Source of the DNA: Prevotellaceae bacterium UBA711
Lineage (GTDB): Bacteria > Bacteroidota > Bacteroidia > Bacteroidales > Bacteroidaceae
Direction of reading: 5' to 3'
Assembly (NCBI GenBank): GCA_002297545.1
Contig: DBLZ01000128.1
Location: 1 to 16,492 of the forward strand
DNA: 16,492 bases
Below the pieces are notes generated by a model. The model did not search any database. It saw only the letters and a list, made by a program, of their open reading frames with translations, and was not told the DNA's origin. Positions 1 through 6,501 of this stretch are shown piece by piece. Position numbers and translations under genes: made by a program. Position 1 is the first letter of the stretch; every line of letters begins with the position of its first letter.

Positions 1-52
1 CCGACCCTCTGCTTGTAAGGCAGATGCTCTGAACCAGCTGCGCTAATTGCCC
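1..52 (-). tRNA. tRNA-Val (anticodon TAC), 5' part only
   Basis: Read on the minus strand, the sequence starts GGGCAATTAGCGC and continues through a D-arm and a complete anticodon arm, TCTGC-CTTACAA-GCAGA, with anticodon TAC (reads GTA, valine). The variable loop begins, and the T-arm and acceptor 3' strand lie beyond the window edge. A strong Bacteroidota-type promoter sits just upstream (110-141). Other tRNAs may follow in the same transcript outside the window, but that cannot be seen here. Confidence 0.9.
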
Positions 53-109
53 ATTGTGCAATGAATGTTGTTTGTATGTTCCCCGCCGGGTAACTCTTAA
101 TTGCGAGTG

Positions 110-141
110 CAAAGGTACGCTTTTTTGTGTTACCAGCCAAA
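110..141 (-). promoter_or_regulatory. Bacteroidota-type promoter of tRNA-Val
   Basis: On the minus strand a -33 element TTTG (138-141) and a -7 element TACCTTTG (110-117) are separated by 20 bases. This matches the Bacteroidota housekeeping sigma consensus, TTTG and TAnnTTTG. Transcription should begin about 50 bases before the tRNA 5' end. Confidence 0.8.
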
Positions 142-406
142 TAATAGCGCAAGTTTTTTGTAAAAAAAAAGAGCATGTAGGGCCTCTTGCCGTCTAAAGC
201 GGATTCTCGCCATACATTATATATATAATTTAAGCGCCTGAGGAGAGAGAGAATGATGGCATGTCTGATAAGGCATACTTGCGTCCTGTCAAGATGACAC
301 TGCCGTGCAATGCCACTATGTCAGCAACTATTGACAATGGTCAAGGAAATGGGATTTTCCTATTCGTTTTAGAGATTTACCTTACTCCAGACAGCATAAA
401 TGGCCT

Positions 407-414
407 TATCTTTG
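407..414 (+). promoter_or_regulatory. Candidate -7 element for the DUF2807-like gene
   Basis: TATCTTTG matches the TAnnTTTG consensus and would give a leader of about 125 bases before the ATG at 544. No TTG lies at the expected distance upstream, so the assignment is weak. Confidence 0.35.
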
Positions 415-543
415 CAACAGAAAAAGCGGAACCCCGGAGATGGACGCTACGAGATAGTAAGAAAGACACACACATAAAGATGGGTTGCCAGAGGGCAACA
501 GAGAAAGACACATAAGGTATTATTAAGGTAAAAAGATTGAACT

Positions 544-912
544 ATGAAAAAGATGATGACCCTGGTAGCCGTTATCATGATAATAGCTACCGCAAACGCG
601 AGCAACAATAACACAGACAGCAAGGCAAATGAGCCTTTGAAGTTGGCTCCTTTTACAGAGGTGAACGTTAACGTCCCTGCACGTATAAAACTGGTACGTG
701 GTGAGGAGTACGGAGTGATGGCCAATGCCGCAAATATCATTGATACCACGTTGTTGGACTATCAGGTAAGGAATGGCGTCCTCTATATCAGTACGGAAAG
801 TCAGGACATGCTCCGAGCTTCCGGCCGAGGAACCATCATCACCATTATCACTCCCAATGATGATGCCAACATAAAGATGGGCAACGATGTTCAGCCTCTG
901 CGCAGGAGATAG
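544..912 (+). CDS. Short secreted protein resembling the DUF2807 (GIN domain) N-terminal region
   Basis: This 122-residue protein begins with a Sec-type signal peptide (basic MKK, hydrophobic core, likely cleavage after ANA at about residue 19). The mature part contains a pattern seen in DUF2807 'putative auto-transporter adhesin head' proteins: an F-x-E-V-x-V stretch near residues 37-42, then I-K-L-V-R-G-E-E-Y and N-G-V-L-Y-I-S, alternating beta strands of a possible right-handed beta-helix. It is shorter than typical DUF2807 proteins. It could be a naturally short form, since it ends cleanly and is followed by a hairpin terminator, or a truncated copy. The molecular role is unknown; the location is probably periplasm or cell surface. 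It appears monocistronic. Confidence 0.65.
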   Translation: MKKMMTLVAVIMIIATANASNNNTDSKANEPLKLAPFTEVNVNVPARIKLVRGEEYGVMANAANIIDTTLLDYQVRNGVLYISTESQDMLRASGRGTIITIITPNDDANIKMGNDVQPLRRR

Positions 913-952
913 CGCGTGCTTTGTTTAGAGCGCCTGATATATCCGGGTAAAC

Positions 953-991
953 AAGTCTCCTCTCCATAGTATGTATGGGTGGGAGGCTTTT
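953..991 (+). terminator. Rho-independent terminator after the DUF2807-like gene
   Basis: AAGTCTCC (953-960) pairs with GGAGGCTT (982-989) with one G-U wobble. The inner CCATA/TATGG extends the stem, and the 3' side runs into TTTT (988-991). Confidence 0.65.
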
Positions 992-1070
992 GTGTGTATG
1001 AGGGCAAGTAATTGCCGTGCGGAGATATGGCCACGGTGTTGAAGTTAAGTAAATTTATGCATACGGCCGT

Positions 1071-1100
1071 TGGTTTATTGCTCTAAGTTGAGTATCTTTG
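1071..1100 (+). promoter_or_regulatory. Promoter of the thioesterase gene
   Basis: A TTG at 1071-1073 and the -7 box TATCTTTG at 1093-1100 are 19 bases apart, fitting the Bacteroidota consensus. The expected transcription start, near 1106, argues for translation from the ATG at 1151 rather than the ATG at 1112. Confidence 0.65.
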
Positions 1101-1150
1101 CATAGGTACTAATGCAGACCACGTCACAAACTCTACTCAATACAAGAATC

Positions 1151-1561
1151 ATGGAATGTAACAAGAAGTTCTATCTGGAGGCACCCGTTAAGGTGCATAC
1201 CTATGATACCGACTATATGGGTATAGTCAGCAACACTGTGTATCCCAAGTACTTTGAGGATCTGCGCAATGCCATCCTGGACAAGTATTTCCCTTTGGAG
1301 GAGATGATGCAGGAGCACAACTCACCAATCCTGTCCGAAACGCATGTCTACTACAAGCGTCCTCTGACTTTGGACAAGACACCTGTGGGGCGTGTCAATA
1401 TCACCCTGACTGGTGCCAGTCGATGGGAGGCCGACATAGAGATAGCCGACGAGGAGCGTGTCTATTGCACAGGCCACCAGGCTGGTTATTACTTCAATCT
1501 GGACCGCAACAATCCAGTGCGTTTTCCAAAGGAACTGCTGGAGTACTACGAGAGCCTGTGA
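1151..1561 (+). CDS. Acyl-CoA thioesterase, hotdog fold (4HBT / YbgC-like)
   Basis: The 136-residue product has the hallmark of 4-hydroxybenzoyl-CoA thioesterase-type hotdog enzymes: YDTDYMGIVSNTVYPKYFED at residues 18-36. The TDxxGxV segment carries the probable catalytic Asp (D21) and is followed by the conserved Y...YFE of the central helix. Length fits the family (about 130-145 residues), and there is no signal peptide, so it should be cytoplasmic. The family hydrolyses acyl-CoA or acyl-ACP thioesters; the chain length used here cannot be told. An in-frame ATG at 1112 would add 13 residues but lies only a few bases after the predicted transcription start, so 1151 is preferred. The gene seems monocistronic. 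Confidence 0.85.
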   Translation: MECNKKFYLEAPVKVHTYDTDYMGIVSNTVYPKYFEDLRNAILDKYFPLEEMMQEHNSPILSETHVYYKRPLTLDKTPVGRVNITLTGASRWEADIEIADEERVYCTGHQAGYYFNLDRNNPVRFPKELLEYYESL

Positions 1562-1621
1562 ACGTAGCCCCTTGATACCTGCCGTTATCTGTTAACTACG
1601 AAGGAGCGTAGGTATAGGCTG

Positions 1622-1870
1622 TCAGTTGTAGCAGTTGCTTCTGCGTCTGCTTATGCCTTGAATCCGGACTATTATCTCAAAGTTCTTACCGGCACGGATG
1701 AGGGCATCGGCAACCTGCATAGTGGAGGCTGGGGCCGCGTTGTCATCCGTTTCGCCTATTACCCTTATCAAGGGACGTGTAGGCAGGTGGGTGTTATCGA
1801 CATTTGATGTTGCTACATAGGCACTGTTCACAGGATGGTTCATCCATAGCTCGTTCCACTATATCTTGCG
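1622..1870 (-). pseudogene. Remnant of an S9-family (dipeptidyl/prolyl peptidase) C-terminal domain
   Basis: On the minus strand this reads as the C-terminal alpha/beta-hydrolase part of a Bacteroidales S9 peptidase. In order come WNELWM, SNVDN, then GETDDNAAPASTMQVADAL and AGKNFE, which matches the region around the catalytic Asp (DDN) of these enzymes. The frame is broken. A TAG at 1859-1861 stands where homologues have a second Trp (IWWNE), so the visible sequence is I-stop-W-N-E. After FEIIV a frame change is needed to reach P-D-S-R-H, the place of the catalytic His. The beta-propeller and the catalytic-Ser region are absent upstream. The family call rests on remembered motifs, and exact limits are uncertain. 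Confidence 0.65.
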
Positions 1871-2050
1871 AAGTTATGGGCGCATAATGGTCGTCGAGGT
1901 CTGCGTAGATGTATTCTACATAGGATATCGGAACGGTGGGTTGAATTTGGAAAGGCGGTGTATCTGTTCATCAGCCAGTGTTTAGAACACAACATGTCGT
2001 CACATGTGAAAAAATTGAGCCCAAAGCATGTGTGTGTGCTTTTTTTTTTG

Positions 2051-2058
2051 TACCTTTG
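2051..2058 (+). promoter_or_regulatory. -7 element for tRNA-Thr
   Basis: TACCTTTG matches the Bacteroidota -7 consensus and lies 70 bases before the tRNA 5' end. A clear TTG is missing at the -33 position, where the sequence is TGTG-rich followed by a T run. Confidence 0.5.
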
Positions 2059-2128
2059 CATCAAGTTATAACGAGTATGTCCCGAGTCCGGTTGCAATGT
2101 GCCGGTACTTAAACATTAAGTGAAGCAT

Positions 2129-2201
<73 letters not shown>

Positions 2202-2473
2202 CTGGAGTATGACACTGGTTTCTGATGGTAGAAGCCGGTGTCACTTATTTATAACCCTCAAAGGGTATGGGTGATGGGCACCGAGATTTGCGAAATACGA
2301 GGAAGAGCAGTTCATGTATAGAAATATGGCTAAATGAGCCATCTATGCTTCACGCACGGGTGGCTCCAAAAGAGTTCTTGGTATAATGGATGAAACATTA
2401 TCTTGCATAGGATGCGGGTGGCTCATGTAACATGTTGGTAGCAGCCGCATCTTTTTGGTGGATCTCCATGTTA
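2202..2473. other. Non-coding spacer with repeated tRNA-Thr 3' end and hairpins
   Basis: The octamer GGTGGCTC, which ends tRNA-Thr (2195-2202), recurs at 2359-2366 and 2417-2424; the last two copies share the nine bases GGGTGGCTC. A second hairpin pairs GATGCGG (2411-2417) with CCGCATC (2445-2451), with an inner CATG-TAA-CATG, and is followed by TTTTT on the plus strand. No gene is seen, so the source of any transcript ending there is unclear. Confidence 0.5.
2211..2250 (+). terminator. Terminator hairpin after tRNA-Thr
   Basis: GACACTGGTTTCT (2211-2223) pairs over 13 positions, two of them G-U, with AGAAGCCGGTGTC (2230-2242) around a six-base loop, followed by the T-rich ACTTATTT. Confidence 0.7.
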
Positions 2474-3034
2474 TTATTTTACTTCGGCCTTGTGCTCTTG
2501 AGTGATTATTTCCATGCCGTGGCGTATGGCCTGTTCGTTCATGGGGATGAGGTGGTGATGGCGTTCCGGGAGGGTCTTGTGCAGTCCTTGGACCACGTTT
2601 TCCACGGTGACTATAGGACGGACGTGGATGAGACCTCCCAGGAGGAGCATGTTAAAAACCTTGGCATTCTGCATGTTCGCAGCCTCGGACATGGCGGGGA
2701 TGCTGTAGGTGTTGATGTCAGTGCGTGTGGGAGGCGTCAGAATGCTGGCCGGATCATAGATGAGAGTACCTCCGGGCTTCAGCAGAGGCATGAAGCGGTC
2801 CAAGGAGGGCTGGTTCAGTACGATGGCTGTGTCATAGGCGTTGAGTACCGGCGAGGTGATGCGTTTGTCCGAGAGGATGACGGTTACATTGGCTGTGCCG
2901 CCACGCTGTTCCGGACCGTAGGATGGCATCCATGTTACTTCTTTTCCTTCCATTATGCCTCCATAGGCCAAAATTTTGCCCATGGAGAGGACGCCTTGGC
3001 CTCCAAAGCCGGATATAATTATTTCTTCTTGCAT
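2474..3034 (-). CDS. 2-oxoacid:ferredoxin oxidoreductase, gamma subunit
   Basis: The 186-residue protein is the gamma (catalytic-domain) subunit of a four-subunit 2-oxoacid:ferredoxin oxidoreductase of the Kor/Vor/Por superfamily. It begins with the glycine-rich GFGGQG motif (residues 9-14) and has SYGPEQRGG (38-46), both typical of the POR/KOR gamma domain, and the length is normal. The complex oxidatively decarboxylates a 2-oxoacid with CoA and ferredoxin in the cytoplasm, and can run reductively in anaerobes. The start is the ATG at 3034, five bases after the beta-subunit stop codon; a longer open frame upstream overlaps the beta gene and is not used. It is the last gene of the operon. The substrate (2-oxoglutarate or a branched-chain 2-oxoacid) cannot be decided from sequence alone. 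Confidence 0.9.
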   Translation of the reverse strand: MQEEIIISGFGGQGVLSMGKILAYGGIMEGKEVTWMPSYGPEQRGGTANVTVILSDKRITSPVLNAYDTAIVLNQPSLDRFMPLLKPGGTLIYDPASILTPPTRTDINTYSIPAMSEAANMQNAKVFNMLLLGGLIHVRPIVTVENVVQGLHKTLPERHHHLIPMNEQAIRHGMEIITQEHKAEVK

Positions 3035-3039
3035 GCCGT

Positions 3040-3813
3040 TTACTTGTTGTCTACAGTGTTCTTTAAGTCGCCCAACGGGTAGTAGGGTAACATGTTGTCT
3101 GCCAGCCATTGGTTGCTCTGATCTGGTGTCATCTTCCATCCTGCCGAACAGGTGCTGACAATCTCCACTAAAGAGGAGCCACGTCCTTGCATGCTGTTCT
3201 CGAAAGCCTGACGTATAGCCTTCCTGGCTCTGCGGATATTGCCCACTGTGTTCACTGCTTGGCGGGTGACGTAGCAGGTGCCCTCCAGTGTGGCTGCGAT
3301 GTCGCTGATCTTCAAGGGGAAACCGTGAAGGTCGGCCTGACGTCCGTAGGGACATGTGCTGGTTTTCATGCCCATGAGGGTAGTGGGGGCCATCTGTCCT
3401 CCTGTCATTCCGTAGATGGCATTGTTAATGAAGATGATGGTGATGCTGTCTCCTCGGTTTAGCGTCTGTATGGTTTCGGCTGTACCTATGCATGCCAGAT
3501 CTCCGTCGCCTTGATAGGTGAATATCAGATGGTCCGGCCACAGGCGCTTCAGTGCCGAGGCACATGCCGGTGCGCGTCCGTGTGCAGCCTCTATCCAGTC
3601 TATGTCCACGTAGCGGTAGGCAAACACGGCACAGCCCACGGGACATATTCCTATGGTCTTCTCCTCTACGCCCATCTCGTCCAGTATTTCGGCCACAAGC
3701 TTGTGCACCACCGAGTGTCCGCATCCGGGACAATAGTGCATGTTGGTGTCGTTCATCAGACGCGGCTTGGCGTAGACGATGTTTTGTGGTGATTTTATGT
3801 TGATACTTTCCAT
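3040..3813 (-). CDS. 2-oxoacid:ferredoxin oxidoreductase, beta subunit (TPP-binding)
   Basis: This 257-residue subunit carries the thiamine-pyrophosphate site: CPGCGH at residues 28-33, GDGD at 102-105, and N130-N131 followed by YGMTGGQ (134-140). Together these form the Mg/TPP-binding motif of the family. Length matches stand-alone beta subunits of KorB/VorA type. It is followed after five bases by the gamma gene, so translational coupling is likely. The upstream alpha gene ends 112 bases away, an unusually wide gap in which no other gene was found. It works as a heteromer with the neighbouring alpha, gamma and ferredoxin-like subunits. Confidence 0.93.
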   Translation of the reverse strand: MESINIKSPQNIVYAKPRLMNDTNMHYCPGCGHSVVHKLVAEILDEMGVEEKTIGICPVGCAVFAYRYVDIDWIEAAHGRAPACASALKRLWPDHLIFTYQGDGDLACIGTAETIQTLNRGDSITIIFINNAIYGMTGGQMAPTTLMGMKTSTCPYGRQADLHGFPLKISDIAATLEGTCYVTRQAVNTVGNIRRARKAIRQAFENSMQGRGSSLVEIVSTCSAGWKMTPDQSNQWLADNMLPYYPLGDLKNTVDNK

Positions 3814-3925
3814 TGTCGTGGTAAGAATTGCTTTGTGGTGCAGGCTAAGGGGCGAAAGCGGTGCCGGCGCGTGTTTGTGGTGGGAAACGGTTGTTACAAG
3901 AGGGTAGTGTGGCCGGAGAGCAGTA

Positions 3926-5020
3926 TCACCCTTGGGATAGTAATGCGCCGACTTTGTGTGTGATCTCGTCCGGAGTGATAGTCACGCCGCCGCAGTGTCC
4001 TATGAAACTGATAGGACAGCGGAAACGAGCCGCCCATTCCACATCGCGCAACATTTGGCCCTCGTTCAACTCGACTACTACCATTTGTTTCACTCGTGAG
4101 GCCAGTGTCAGTATGTCCTGATCGGGGAAGGGCCACAGAGTGATGGGACGTAGCAGACCTATGCGATGGCCATGTTCGCGCATCTCGTCCACGGTGCCCA
4201 TGGCCACACGGGCTGCCGAACCGAAGGCTACTATCACCAGTTCTGCATCCTCTGTCATATAGTGCTCGGCACGTACCTCTTCCTGTTTTATTCTCATGTA
4301 TTTGGCCTGCAGGGCATGGTTGCGCTGCTCCATGAGGTTTTGATCAAGCTCCAGGCTGGTGGATACGTTGGGCTTGCGGCCTTTCAGACCAAGACCGTTG
4401 GTAGCCCATGGGCATTCTCGGCGTATTTCCTCATCGGTGCGGCGCGGCGTGTATGGTGGCAACACGCACTTCTCCATCATCTGGCCTATGCTGCCGTCGG
4501 ACAGGATCATCACAGGCGTACGCCACTTCATCATCAGTTCCTTGGCCAGCCCCACCATGTCACAGCTTTCCTGCACCGAGCTTGGTGCAAGGACCAGAAC
4601 GTGATAGTCACCGTTGCCGCCTCCGTAGACGGCTTGGTAATAGTCCGACTGCGACGGCTGTATGGTTCCCAGTCCGGGGCCTCCGCGCTGTACGGACACT
4701 ATGAGGCCTGGTATCTCGCAGATTGCCATGTAGGGTATGACCTCCTGCATCAGTGAGATACCTATGCTGGAAGAGGACGTCAGGACGCATTTGCCAGAAC
4801 TTCCTCCAGCGTATATCATGTTGATGCTTGCCACCTCGCTTTCGCTCTGTAACACTACCATACCGGTGGTCTCCCATGGGCGCAGGAGTGACAAGGTCTC
4901 CAGTATCTCGCTCTGTGGGGTGATAGGGTAGCCGAAAAAGCCATCGAAGCCATATCTGATGGCAGCATGAGCTATGGCTTCATTGCCTTTGAGCAAGAGT
5001 GTTTCGTTGTCTGTCTGCAT
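3926..5020 (-). CDS. vorB: 2-oxoacid:ferredoxin oxidoreductase, alpha subunit (KorA/VorB-like)
   Basis: The 364-residue protein has the alpha-subunit signatures: GNEAIAHAA near residue 12, GYPITP at 30-35, the ESE segment at 60-62, QRGGPGLGTIQPSQSDY at 111-127, and a C-terminal transketolase-C-like domain (from about 260, VIVAFGS...). It pairs with the TPP-binding beta subunit to make the active site that decarboxylates 2-oxoacids. Bacteroidales homologues are commonly annotated as 3-methyl-2-oxobutanoate dehydrogenase VorB, but the close relative KorA uses 2-oxoglutarate, and the symbol is used in that loose sense. The start at 5020 is 27 bases after the ferredoxin-subunit stop. Confidence 0.9.
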   Translation of the reverse strand: MQTDNETLLLKGNEAIAHAAIRYGFDGFFGYPITPQSEILETLSLLRPWETTGMVVLQSESEVASINMIYAGGSSGKCVLTSSSSIGISLMQEVIPYMAICEIPGLIVSVQRGGPGLGTIQPSQSDYYQAVYGGGNGDYHVLVLAPSSVQESCDMVGLAKELMMKWRTPVMILSDGSIGQMMEKCVLPPYTPRRTDEEIRRECPWATNGLGLKGRKPNVSTSLELDQNLMEQRNHALQAKYMRIKQEEVRAEHYMTEDAELVIVAFGSAARVAMGTVDEMREHGHRIGLLRPITLWPFPDQDILTLASRVKQMVVVELNEGQMLRDVEWAARFRCPISFIGHCGGVTITPDEITHKVGALLSQG

Positions 5021-5047
5021 ATCTTTGTGTTGGAGATAGGGTAGATA

Positions 5048-5272
5048 TTATTTTTCTGCACGGTAGACTGTAATACAGCCGTCGGGGCATACAATGCCAC
5101 ATGTGCTGCATCCGTTGCATTGTGTCTGATCCGGTTGCACGGCATAATTATATCCGTGATGATTGACACGTGTCGACAACTCTATCAAGTGCAAGGGGCA
5201 AGCCACAGCGCACAGGTTGCATCCTTTGCACCGTTCTGTATCCACCTCTATGACTCCTCTGTATTTGGCCAT
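5048..5272 (-). CDS. 2-oxoacid:ferredoxin oxidoreductase, delta (2x[4Fe-4S] ferredoxin) subunit
   Basis: A 74-residue polyferredoxin with two complete CxxCxxCxxxC clusters: Cys 15, 18, 21, 25 and Cys 52, 55, 58, 62, each followed by Pro. It should pass electrons from the TPP site of the alpha/beta subunits to free ferredoxin. Separate delta subunits are usual for KorD/VorD types. It lies between the small TPR gene and the alpha gene on the same strand, so it is almost certainly co-transcribed with the rest of the complex. Confidence 0.93.
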   Translation of the reverse strand: MAKYRGVIEVDTERCKGCNLCAVACPLHLIELSTRVNHHGYNYAVQPDQTQCNGCSTCGIVCPDGCITVYRAEK

Positions 5273-5320
5273 TGCTGTTGATTGTGTGTATCGGATCTCG
5301 TGGGTTATGCTACCGCATGG

Positions 5321-5512
5321 TCATGGATTGAGCATATCTTTGTTGTAAAAGGATATGATGCTCATGACCATTTCCTTCTTTGCCACAGCCCGGCTTTTGG
5401 GGTTCAGGCGTATGGCTTCTGTATAATTGTCAAGGCAGGACTTCCAATCCTGTACCTTCCACGAGGCGTCCCCCTGTGCAATGTACTCCTGCTCTGTCGT
5501 GTTGGATTGCAT
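5321..5512 (-). CDS. Small TPR-motif protein leading the oxidoreductase operon
   Basis: A 63-residue cytoplasmic protein containing roughly one tetratricopeptide repeat: a helix around YIAQGDASWKVQDW, then CLDNYTEAIRLNPKS with the typical A/Y/A-I-x-L-x-P ending, and a C-terminal tail FYNKDMLNP. There is no signal peptide. It ends 48 bases before the ferredoxin subunit on the same strand, which suggests one transcript. Its function is unknown; an assembly or scaffolding role for the oxidoreductase is only a guess from position. I recall similar tiny TPR genes at the head of such operons in other Bacteroidales. Confidence 0.75.
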   Translation of the reverse strand: MQSNTTEQEYIAQGDASWKVQDWKSCLDNYTEAIRLNPKSRAVAKKEMVMSIISFYNKDMLNP

Positions 5513-5541
5513 GACACAGTTCTTATGTTCGTATTATTCTA

Positions 5542-5576
5542 CAAAGGTAGTCTATTTTGCCCTTTTCTATGCCAAA
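5542..5576 (-). promoter_or_regulatory. Promoter of the TPR-oxidoreductase operon
   Basis: On the minus strand a -7 box TACCTTTG (5542-5549) is preceded by TTTG (5573-5576). The 23-base spacing is a little longer than the usual 19-21. It lies 30 bases upstream of the TPR start codon. Confidence 0.6.
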
Positions 5577-5623
5577 GCTCCCCTAAAATAGTTTAATTAT
5601 TGCAATATGGGCGTAATCGGTAC

Positions 5624-5680
5624 AAAAAGACGTCTCAATTCTGCACACGTTGTTGGCTCTGAGTGTAAAATTGAGACGCC
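5624..5680 (-). terminator. Terminator of the META-domain lipoprotein gene
   Basis: AATTGAGACGCC and GACGTCTCAATT (plus-strand arms 5629-5640 and 5669-5680) form an 11-12 bp stem. Read on the minus strand it runs directly into a TTTTT tail at 5624-5628. It lies just downstream of the gene ending at 5738 and insulates the operon at 5512 from read-through. Confidence 0.75.
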
Positions 5681-5737
5681 TTGATTAAATGCCCCGGCTA
5701 CCGGTGCGTAATATCATGCGAGGGGGAACGTAATATG

Positions 5738-6151
5738 TTAATCGCGTTTCAGTGCCATCACTGTTTTGCCCGTGTCATTCTTTACCAATAGGGTGTCACC
5801 TTGCATCGCTGCGGTCCTGCCTTCATTGAGAGCCTGTACTATGGCCATCTCTATGTTCATGTCCGGACCTGCCATCATGGTCATGCCCATGTTGCCGAAA
5901 TACAGACTGTCTCCGGTGACTGTATAACTGCCGAAAAAGCTGTTGACAGTAGCATTTCCGTTGACAGTGCCACTATCGGTAAAGTTGATAAAAGGTGTTT
6001 GTTCTGCCTGGTCGGTAGCTATGTCACCGGCCATTACTATGACCCATTTGCCATGCAGGTCTTCGGGTGAATAGGATGTGGTATCCTGATTCGTGCCACA
6101 GCCGCACATTGCAGCGCAGATGGTTAGTGTCGCTAATAGTGTCTTTTTCAT
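5738..6151 (-). CDS. META-domain lipoprotein (HslJ-like)
   Basis: The 137-residue protein starts with a lipoprotein-type signal (MKKTLLATLTICAAMCGCG). Cys18 after Gly is the better lipidation site, with Cys16 as alternative. The mature part fits the META/DUF306 domain: LHGKWVIV at about 33, PFINF at about 53, NATVNSFFGSYTV, and GMTMMAGPDMNIE followed by a helix (IVQALNE). Many family members have a Cys in the 'TMMACPDM' segment and a GCN in the middle; here both positions are Gly/Val, so no disulfide is expected there. It is probably anchored in the outer or inner membrane facing the periplasm. Function is unknown beyond links to stress and antibiotic tolerance in enterobacterial relatives. 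It is monocistronic, with its own terminator. Confidence 0.8.
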   Translation of the reverse strand: MKKTLLATLTICAAMCGCGTNQDTTSYSPEDLHGKWVIVMAGDIATDQAEQTPFINFTDSGTVNGNATVNSFFGSYTVTGDSLYFGNMGMTMMAGPDMNIEMAIVQALNEGRTAAMQGDTLLVKNDTGKTVMALKRD

Positions 6152-6186
6152 ATCTTCTTATTTGTCATGTGTTAATCTTCTTAATG

Positions 6187-6194
6187 CAAAGGTA
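6187..6194 (-). promoter_or_regulatory. -7 element for the META lipoprotein gene
   Basis: On the minus strand this reads TACCTTTG, the consensus -7 box, 36 bases before the start codon. No clear TTG is present at the -33 distance. Confidence 0.5.
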
Positions 6195-6462
6195 CATAAT
6201 CTCTTGCTACTGTTATAAGGAAAATTCCTAAATGATGCTGGAAAGCCCACCTTTGCTATCTGGAGTTCTTGTGGTAATGGCTTACAGGTGCGATAGGTTG
6301 GTATGCAGAGTGGGCGTGAGTGAGTACATTGCCACTCTGTGCGCGCATGTGCGCATATATATAATAAGGTATATGGCACGCATGATGCTGCGACTGGTGC
6401 TCAAATGCCTTGCGCATTGGTACAAATATATTAACAAATGCACATGTATCGCCAAATTGTGT

Positions 6463-6470
6463 TACCTTTG
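6463..6470 (+). promoter_or_regulatory. -7 element for the FadL-like gene
   Basis: TACCTTTG lies 32 bases before the ATG at 6502. It supports that start codon over any of the upstream in-frame ATGs, which would precede the transcription start. Confidence 0.6.
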
Positions 6471-6501
6471 CGGTCGAATTTGCACAATCAAATGTAAAAG
6501 T

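Larger units (their letters stand above)
53..543. other. Intergenic region between tRNA-Val and the DUF2807-like gene
   Basis: Besides the tRNA-Val promoter, this stretch has an AT-rich run near 215-232 (alternating TA). A purine-rich GAGGAGAGAGAGA sits just before an ATG at 253 that opens only a 14-codon frame. An 84-codon open frame at 261-515 has no recognisable family or signal peptide. A TATCTTTG box at 407-414 matches a -7 element pointing toward the gene at 544, without a clear -33 partner. No gene is called. Confidence 0.5.
1562..2128. other. Gene-free stretch with decayed coding sequence
   Basis: No intact gene lies between the thioesterase and tRNA-Thr. The left part holds the S9 peptidase remnant. 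Further right, minus-strand frames at about 1871-1975 look protein-like but are interrupted by stops and frame changes. The right end carries the tRNA-Thr promoter element and a run of ten T at 2040-2049. Confidence 0.6.
6152..6501. other. Divergent control region between META lipoprotein and FadL-like genes
   Basis: The spacer holds the -7 boxes of both divergent genes. In between, 6338-6363 is a perfect run of 26 alternating purines and pyrimidines, first GC-rich (TGCGCGCATGTGCGCA) then AT only. Its GC part can also fold as TGCGC/GCGCA. No gene is seen; an open frame running in from 6232 ahead of the FadL-like start is rich in Cys and Arg and looks non-coding. Confidence 0.5.

Noticed and set aside
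261..515. 84-codon plus-strand open frame upstream of the DUF2807-like gene
   Set aside because: No recognisable family, signal peptide or start-site support, and a -7 box for the next gene lies inside it. Kept only as part of the intergenic description.
1840..2097. 85-codon minus-strand open frame near tRNA-Thr
   Set aside because: Starts beyond the tRNA promoter region and has no family-like segments. The neighbouring frames look more coding but are broken.
2432..3082. Long plus-strand open frame (216 codons) opposite the gamma subunit gene
   Set aside because: Antisense shadow of a well-supported oxidoreductase gene; the translation has no family features.
3035..3355. Upstream extension of the gamma subunit open frame (107 codons)
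   Set aside because: It overlaps the beta subunit gene in another frame and lacks family similarity. The ATG at 3034 starts directly with the conserved N-terminus.
4166..4756. Long plus-strand open frame (196 codons) opposite the alpha subunit gene
   Set aside because: Antisense shadow; rich in His, Trp and Arg as expected from a reversed coding strand.
6232..6501. In-frame 90-codon extension ahead of the FadL-like signal peptide
   Set aside because: It precedes the -7 box at 6463-6470 and would bury the signal peptide; the composition is Cys/Arg-rich and not family-like.
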